A DNA stretch of 64,000 nt from Cubamyces lactineus. Lineage: Eukaryota > Basidiomycota > Agaricomycetes > Polyporales > Polyporaceae. The stretch covers positions 62,001 through 126,000 of the forward strand of contig JACDTU010000021.1 of NCBI GenBank assembly GCA_022376465.1, given 5' to 3'. The notes below the pieces were generated by a model, which did not search any database, was not told the DNA's origin, and saw only the letters and a list, made by a program, of their open reading frames with translations. Shown piece after piece: positions 58,615-64,000 of the stretch (position 1 is the first letter of the stretch; every line of letters begins with the position of its first letter). The position numbers and the translations under genes are program-made.

Positions 58615-59830
58615 TTACTTGCTGGATCGCAAACGAAGGATGCGAGACAGCCATCCAGATGACTCTGAACGCTTCGACTTCTTCGTAGTGGGCTCGGTCT
58701 GTGACGGAGGCTCTGCAAGCTCGGCTGACGGCGCGCCTTCTCTGTATCGCTTCTTGTACTCTGCGGGGGTTTCTCCCTGAGTGCCATGTATCCACATCCC
58801 TCTCTTTGCACGTCTGAGACGCACACACGATCAGCAATACACGCATGTAGAGGGGAAGACCAACTGACTGTGCTTCCTTCTGGACACGGAGGAACTCCGC
58901 TAAGCCCGACCGGCCATACTCTCCGCTGGCCTGCTCGTAAACGCCTGCCCATCCTGCGCGGAGCATCTCGAGAGAAAGATTCTTCCCTGTCGCTAGCCAT
59001 CCAGGTAGCAAGCGAGGCTTGAGGTGCACTGCAGCGACCTGGTGCTACAGTGAGGTATAACATGCGCAGTGACACTCTGAACACATACGATACGACCATA
59101 CTGGTCTTTGCTGAAGAGTTGACAATAAACGAACTTCTGTTCAATCTGGCCCTTCAACCATGCCAAACTCTCTTCCGAGAATGGTTGAGGCGGCCGTCCG
59201 AAGTGACCACTCTATCGTATCGATAAGTGAGTGTGTATGTCACCGCACATATGAGCGTACCTCTGGGGCATCGACTCCAGCCATGCGAATATGGATTGTT
59301 TGATCCTTGAGATCAGCTGTGACACGTTCAGCAAAGTCTCCGGGCAGGTGGAGGTTACTCACTACGACCGACTGGTATCCTTCTAAACTTGAGAGGCCAC
59401 CTCCACCCTATCCCTGGGGTGTGATACACCCTAAAATTATCCGCATCCCCCACACTATAACACAATCCATTCGTTTCGATACTTTGGAAGGAACAAGTAG
59501 CGAAACACACCTAGTCACGTAGCCCTTAATCCAACGTCTCTTAGACAACATCTTCGGCGTGACCCATCCGCTGTTGGGTATACGTTTGAGGTACCGCGCA
59601 TACACATGATACACAGCGAGCGCAGAGGTGCCTCCTAGCAGGAAAACAGTGAATATGCGGAGATGAGGAGGGAGAGCCGCTGCTTGGGCATAGAGTGAGG
59701 CCGCGAGGTCGTCGGCCTGTCGGGGTATATCCTTCAGGGAGTCATTCAGTTGCTTGGGATTCACTGGTACAGGTTTACTGTCCGACTTCTGTGATGTGTC
59801 AGAGTTCCATGATGGCCACCAGGACGGCAT
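58615..59830 (-). CDS. LCL3: Probable endonuclease LCL3 (SNase domain, membrane-anchored)
   Basis: Exons 59511-59830, 59363-59454, 59261-59316, 59089-59211, 58869-59038 and 58615-58813; 319 aa. After MPSWWPSW a helix ([18 protein letters not shown], about 60-80) anchors it, in yeast in mitochondria. A staphylococcal-nuclease fold follows: [61 protein letters not shown] and [10 protein letters not shown], matching the LCL3 family in order. The C-terminal tail is basic and family-typical. All six exons close in phase. It starts 114 bp from TAH18 on the other strand, so they share a promoter region. Confidence 0.9.
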
Positions 59831-59944
59831 GCTAGCATTTGGCGGCGTTGAGGTCGTCGTCGGGGGCCGTCTCTGGCACGGCGGCCACGAGAGGTGGTTA
59901 TATGCGCCCGACATCTAAGCGCTTTCCTGAGTTATCTGATAACG
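59831..59944. promoter_or_regulatory. Short bidirectional promoter, LCL3/TAH18
   Basis: Only 114 bp separate the two start codons. It is GC-rich with a short AT patch (ttatat, about 59918) and must contain both core promoters and 5' UTRs unless these extend into the genes. Confidence 0.55.
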
Positions 59945-62223
59945 ATGACCTGCTCTTCACCATCATCTTCCTCCTCTGCCGCGGTCGACCACGCCGAGCA
60001 CAACGACGAGCACGACGAGCGCACGCTCACCATCCTCTACGCGACAGAAACGGGCACCGCTCAAGATGTTGCAGACCGACTCGCGCGACTGTGCAGAAGC
60101 CTCCACATTCGTGCGCGAGTGCACAGTATGGATGCATATCCTCCTGTACGTTCGCTGTCACGCTCTTGCGTACCATGGCTCACTCGCTCGTCCCCAGGAA
60201 GAGCTGATCAACGAGACACTCGTCATCTTCGTAGTATCAACGACTGGATCAGGGCACGAACCGCGCGCCATGATTCCACTGTGGAACATGCTCCTTCGCG
60301 CAGACTTGCCTGAGGACCTCTTCGAAGATCTATCTTTTGCCGTCTTTGGCCTCGGAGACAGCGCATACGAAAAATTCTGTTGGTCTGCCAAGCTTCTCAG
60401 CAGACGACTTGCGAGCCTCGGTGCCAGCGAACTTATCGCGCGAGGCGAGGGGGATGACCAACACGAGATGGGGTGAGTCATCCATCCCGCCCAAATCACG
60501 CGCGTTATTCATCTTCGGACGCGTCCCGTAGGATTGACGGAGCCCTTGGTCCTTGGATGAAACAACTGGCCGCCGCGCTGACAGAAATCTTCCCTCTTCC
60601 TAACGGCATTGAGCCAGAATTACCTGACGCCCTCCCTCCGTCGCGCGTGTCAATATCGGATGCTCAGCCAGGTTCGCAGCTTACGCGCAGAGATCCGCTT
60701 TCAGAGGACGACGTGTATCACCTTGCAACAGTGACGTGCAACAGTCGTATGACTGCACATGATTGGAACCAAGACGTCCGCCACTTTGAGTTCTCGTTTA
60801 AGGACGACATACAGTGAGTCTTCAACGATGTCTTCATCGCACATGATGAATTAATATGGGCAAGGTACATGCCGGGGGATGTGGCGGTGATACACCCGGA
60901 AGCCTTGCCCGCTGATGTTGAAGCTTTTCTTTCTTGCATAGGCTACGCCAACGTAGCGGACGACCCAGTGACTATTCAGCGTGTATTGGACGGTAGGTAC
61001 AGCGGGGATATGGTGAGAAGCATGCTAATTACCTTGTATCGCAGACCAATCTCTTCCTGACCACCTCCCCACGACAACAACCCTTCGCGAAATATTCACA
61101 CGCTATCTGGACATCAATGCCGTCCCACGACGTTCATTCTTCGAGCTCCTGAAGCACTTCGCGCGCGACGAGCTAGAGATCGAGAAGCTCGGCGAGTTCC
61201 TAAGCGATGAGGGTGCAGTGGGTATCAACGACTCTGCTATATCACACTGGTTGATGCTAACCTCACCTGCGTTGCGCCTAGTACGAGATGTACGAGTATG
61301 CCCAAAGGCCGCGTCGTACAATTCGCGAGGTCCTCGAAGAATTCCGTTCTGTAAGGATACCCCGGGACTACATTTTCGATGTTTTCCCGCCTTTGAGACC
61401 GCGGCACTTCTCTATCTCAAGTTCAGTGAAGGCAAGCATCATCCCATATCTCTTCTATTGCACTTTACCTGACCAGTCTGCATACTCACAGGCTAACCCG
61501 CGGAGCCTGCACCTATGTATCGCCATCATACAGTACAAGACGATGCTAAAAGTACCACGTCGAGGTGTCTGCACAACGTGGCTGGCGCGTCTCAGGCCAG
61601 GGGATCAGCTCTGGATTGGATTCCAGAAGGGCTTCATCACACTGCCACCAAATCCGAAGACTCCAGTGATATGCATTGGCCCCGGAACGGGCATTGCGCC
61701 CATGCGGTCCATCATCCAAGAGCGAATACATGATGGCATATACGGTATGTTTATACAGCTCGGAATGTAAACTTTTCATATGTCCTGACTACACACGTCA
61801 GAGAATACGCTGTACTTCGGTTGTCGTCACGCCCTTAAAGACCACCACTATGGCAAGGAATGGGCGCAGTACGCGTCCGAGGGTAAACTGACCTACCGGG
61901 TGGCCTTCTCGCGCGACGGCCCCGAAGGCGTAGCGCGGACATATGTCCAGCATCTCATCAGGGAAGATGCATCTCGCATATGGGACCTGTTAGGGAAGCG
62001 CGAAGCTTGGGTCTACATTTCCGGGTACGTTGGCGATGGGGTGAGCATGTTGCAACCGAATGCTAACCTCTAATATAGGTCATCGAACAAGATGCCTGCA
62101 GCGGTCCGCGCTGCTATCCAGCAGGTCATAGTGAATGAGGGTGGTAAAACTGAGGAAGAGGCGAAAGAGTACATCGTGAAGATGGAGCGGGAGGGTAGAC
62201 TCACTGAGGAATGCTGGAGTTAG
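59945..62223 (+). CDS. TAH18: NADPH-dependent diflavin oxidoreductase TAH18 (NDOR1)
   Basis: Exons 59945-60145, 60198-60472, 60532-60813, 60865-60992, 61045-61217, 61282-61431, 61492-61744, 61802-62024, 62079-62223; 609 aa. With Dre2 this enzyme passes electrons from NADPH to cytosolic iron-sulfur cluster assembly. Order: FMN flavodoxin domain (ILYATETGTAQDVA, VVSTTGSG, FGLGDSAYEKF), FAD domain (HFSISSS), NADPH domain (VICIGPGTGIAPMRS, LYFGCRH) and C-terminal EECWS. It lacks an N-terminal anchor, which separates it from the cytochrome P450 reductase. Intron 6 (61432-61491) has GC-AG ends, is open and a multiple of three; the spliced form fits the family better. Confidence 0.92.
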
Positions 62224-62486
62224 CATCACATTCCACCTCTCGCACTGAGTAGATGGGTACGCGCCAGCCCCGCGTTCTGATGTCCCAACATGCTCAGGTC
62301 TGGACCACCAAGCCTCAGTTGATTGAACCACTCGTCAAGAGAGAAACCTGCCTGTGAGATCATCTTGGTGCGCAATGAGCACGGTACCGTGAGAGGATTT
62401 ACGCTGTGGCGTTCCTGATCTCATGACGCCGGCGACGCGCAGTACGCAGTAGGCAGAGTTTGCAGATTGAACCTCTCCGGTCAGCT

Positions 62487-64000
62487 ATGTTCCTGTTGTA
62501 TGGTTGGAAGGTCTTCGTGCTCTTTGCAGCCAATGTCTTCGCAAATGCGGCGAGCAGGGAGTATGGTAGCGATATTCCGCAACTAATCTTACAGCAACAC
62601 ATAGCGACCACAGCCGCCGGGGTTTCCAAGACGCCGATTGTCTCTGAAGATTTCCTCGCATATGTGGAGGAACTCAGACAGAATGCGTCCATCCCGGGGA
62701 CATCGTTGGGTATCGTGCGGCTCGCGGGCGATAATGAAGAACCTGCCACGCAATTCGCAGCCTTCGGGCGCAAGTTGGAAGAGAGCGACGGAGATGACCT
62801 AACTTCGGACGTGGGTCGTTATTTCATCGTGTATGCATACGCTTGTACTGATCTCTAGGGACCCTTAGACACTCTTCTGTTTGGCGTCCTGCTCGAAGGC
62901 ATTCTTGTCCACCTCTCTAGGATTGCTTATAGACGACTTCGAGCATGGGCGGAACGTGACACCCTTGCCTGCAGGGCTGTCCCGCTTTGACTGGGACACC
63001 AAGATCGCTGCCATCCTCCCAGAGGAGTGGCAGTTAGATGATACATGGGCTACGCTCGCTGCGACTGTACGAGACGTGCTTGGACATGTATCTGGACTAC
63101 CACGGTGCGCCAGTTACTTGACAATACTCGATCTACAGCTGACGGCGCATCCCAGGCATGATGGCGCTTATCGTCCGGGGGATACAACAGGAGACGTCGT
63201 ACGTCGCATGAGAGTCCTGCGGACTGCATATGAGTTACGAGAGAAATACTCCTATAACAACCAGGTAACAATGAATGAGCGATCTTGATGCGTAGCACTC
63301 ACGCTCTTCGCAACTTCGTCTCAGATGTATATGCTTGGGGCACATATCATTGAGAAGTACTCTGGCCTTCCGTACCAGAACTTCGTCGCGCAGCGCGTCT
63401 TCAGCCCTTTGAACATGACCACCTCCACGTTGTGGCCGTCGGAAGCGGCGTCCTCCGGGCTCTTGACGGATACTTGGACGAAAGATGGAAGGCGGATCCC
63501 GTTCTGGTTCACGGACGACATCAGCCAAGTCAATGCGGGCCCGGGTGGAGTGGTTTCTAGTGCAGAGGACATGGTGAGCTAGTCTCGACATTACACCGAT
63601 ATCATCATTGACGTCAGTTATCGCTTTGAGGTCAAATGGTTGGCCGTCTTACTGAATGGGGGAGTGCATCCGACCTCGGGAAAGACGATCATACCACGGA
63701 GTGTGTATGACACTGTGACAACTGCCCGTCAGATAGTCCACGGTCGCCCAACAGAACCTTATGGGAGCATCGTCGGTTATGGTATGGGCTGGAACCGCTG
63801 GACATACAAGGGCAAGGACGTATGTAACCGAGCCTGTCCTGTCAAGATCACTGCTGAAACTAAGTCGCCGCACCTGCACCACAGATGCTCATGCACACGG
63901 GCGGCATACCCGGGTTCTCTACTCTTGCCCTCTTTTCCCCGAGCAGCAACCTAGGCGTCGTAGTGTTGACCAATGCGGACGAGAAACATGATCACAACTT
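62487..64000 (+). CDS. Secreted beta-lactamase-like serine hydrolase, partial at right edge
   Basis: Exons 62487-62810, 62869-63104, 63156-63264, 63325-63573, 63631-63819 and 63885 to the edge. The start ATG gives a signal peptide (MFLLYGWKVFVLFAANVFANA). The beta-lactamase/transpeptidase fold is shown by SxxK in SCSK (S115, K118), YNN (220-222) as the Tyr motif, and HTGG (373-376). The family comprises class C-like esterases, peptidases and lactonases in fungi; the true substrate cannot be read. Intron phases agree. The end is missing, with about 30-40% of the length still to come judging by relatives. Confidence 0.88.

Noticed and set aside
59945..62223. NADPH-cytochrome P450 reductase partner for the P450s
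   Set aside because: There is no N-terminal membrane anchor, and domain spacing and the C-terminus fit TAH18/NDOR1.
1..64000. CRISPR arrays, bacterial operons, ribosome binding sites, rho-independent terminators
   Set aside because: Spliced eukaryotic genome; no evenly spaced direct repeats of that kind were seen.

Overview
The window is nuclear DNA from a filamentous basidiomycete. Nearly every gene is cut by 45-70 bp GT-AG introns. The content is typical of Agaricomycetes: families of F-box proteins, a P450 expansion of the type often labelled O-methylsterigmatocystin oxidoreductase, and duplicated sesquiterpene synthases. A wood-decay polypore (Polyporales) is my best guess, by inference from family style only. 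I rebuilt the spliced models by hand from splice signals, reading-frame continuity and comparison between paralogs.

Left part (0-17 kb): a P450 array. The tail of one P450 enters at the left edge (+), followed by a BAR-SH3 protein (+). Then four P450 loci lie on the minus strand: an intact gene (4.4-6.7 kb), a decayed 3' fragment (7.5-8.4 kb), a gene spread over 5 kb because one intron has grown to 2.7 kb (8.7-13.7 kb), and an intact gene (14.4-16.7 kb). The large intron carries an element with inverted ends, and nested in it are two head-to-head SINE-like repeats with Pol III boxes. All P450s in the window, including a distant one at 47.9-50.3 kb, share one exon plan with 14-nt and 23-nt microexons.

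Middle (17-31 kb): an F-box/LRR-like gene, three paralogs of a family I do not recognise (20.8-24.8 kb), the Arp2/3 subunit ARPC5, and an F-box/WD40 protein ending in a ubiquitin-interacting motif.

31-46 kb: two sesquiterpene synthases in tandem, in duplicated units about 3.5 kb long, followed by an NTF2/SnoaL-like protein. After a 4-kb gene-poor stretch come a two-helix membrane protein and two divergent coiled-coil ORFs. The terpene synthases, the NTF2-like protein and the P450s might cooperate in terpenoid biosynthesis, but the intervening genes do not make a tight cluster.

Right part (46-64 kb): tRNA-Val(UAC), a sixth P450, a seven-helix membrane protein, a mitochondrial-type RluA pseudouridine synthase, a large F-box gene with a decayed partial copy, the LCL3 nuclease and TAH18 diflavin reductase as a tight divergent pair, and a secreted beta-lactamase-like serine hydrolase that runs off the right edge.
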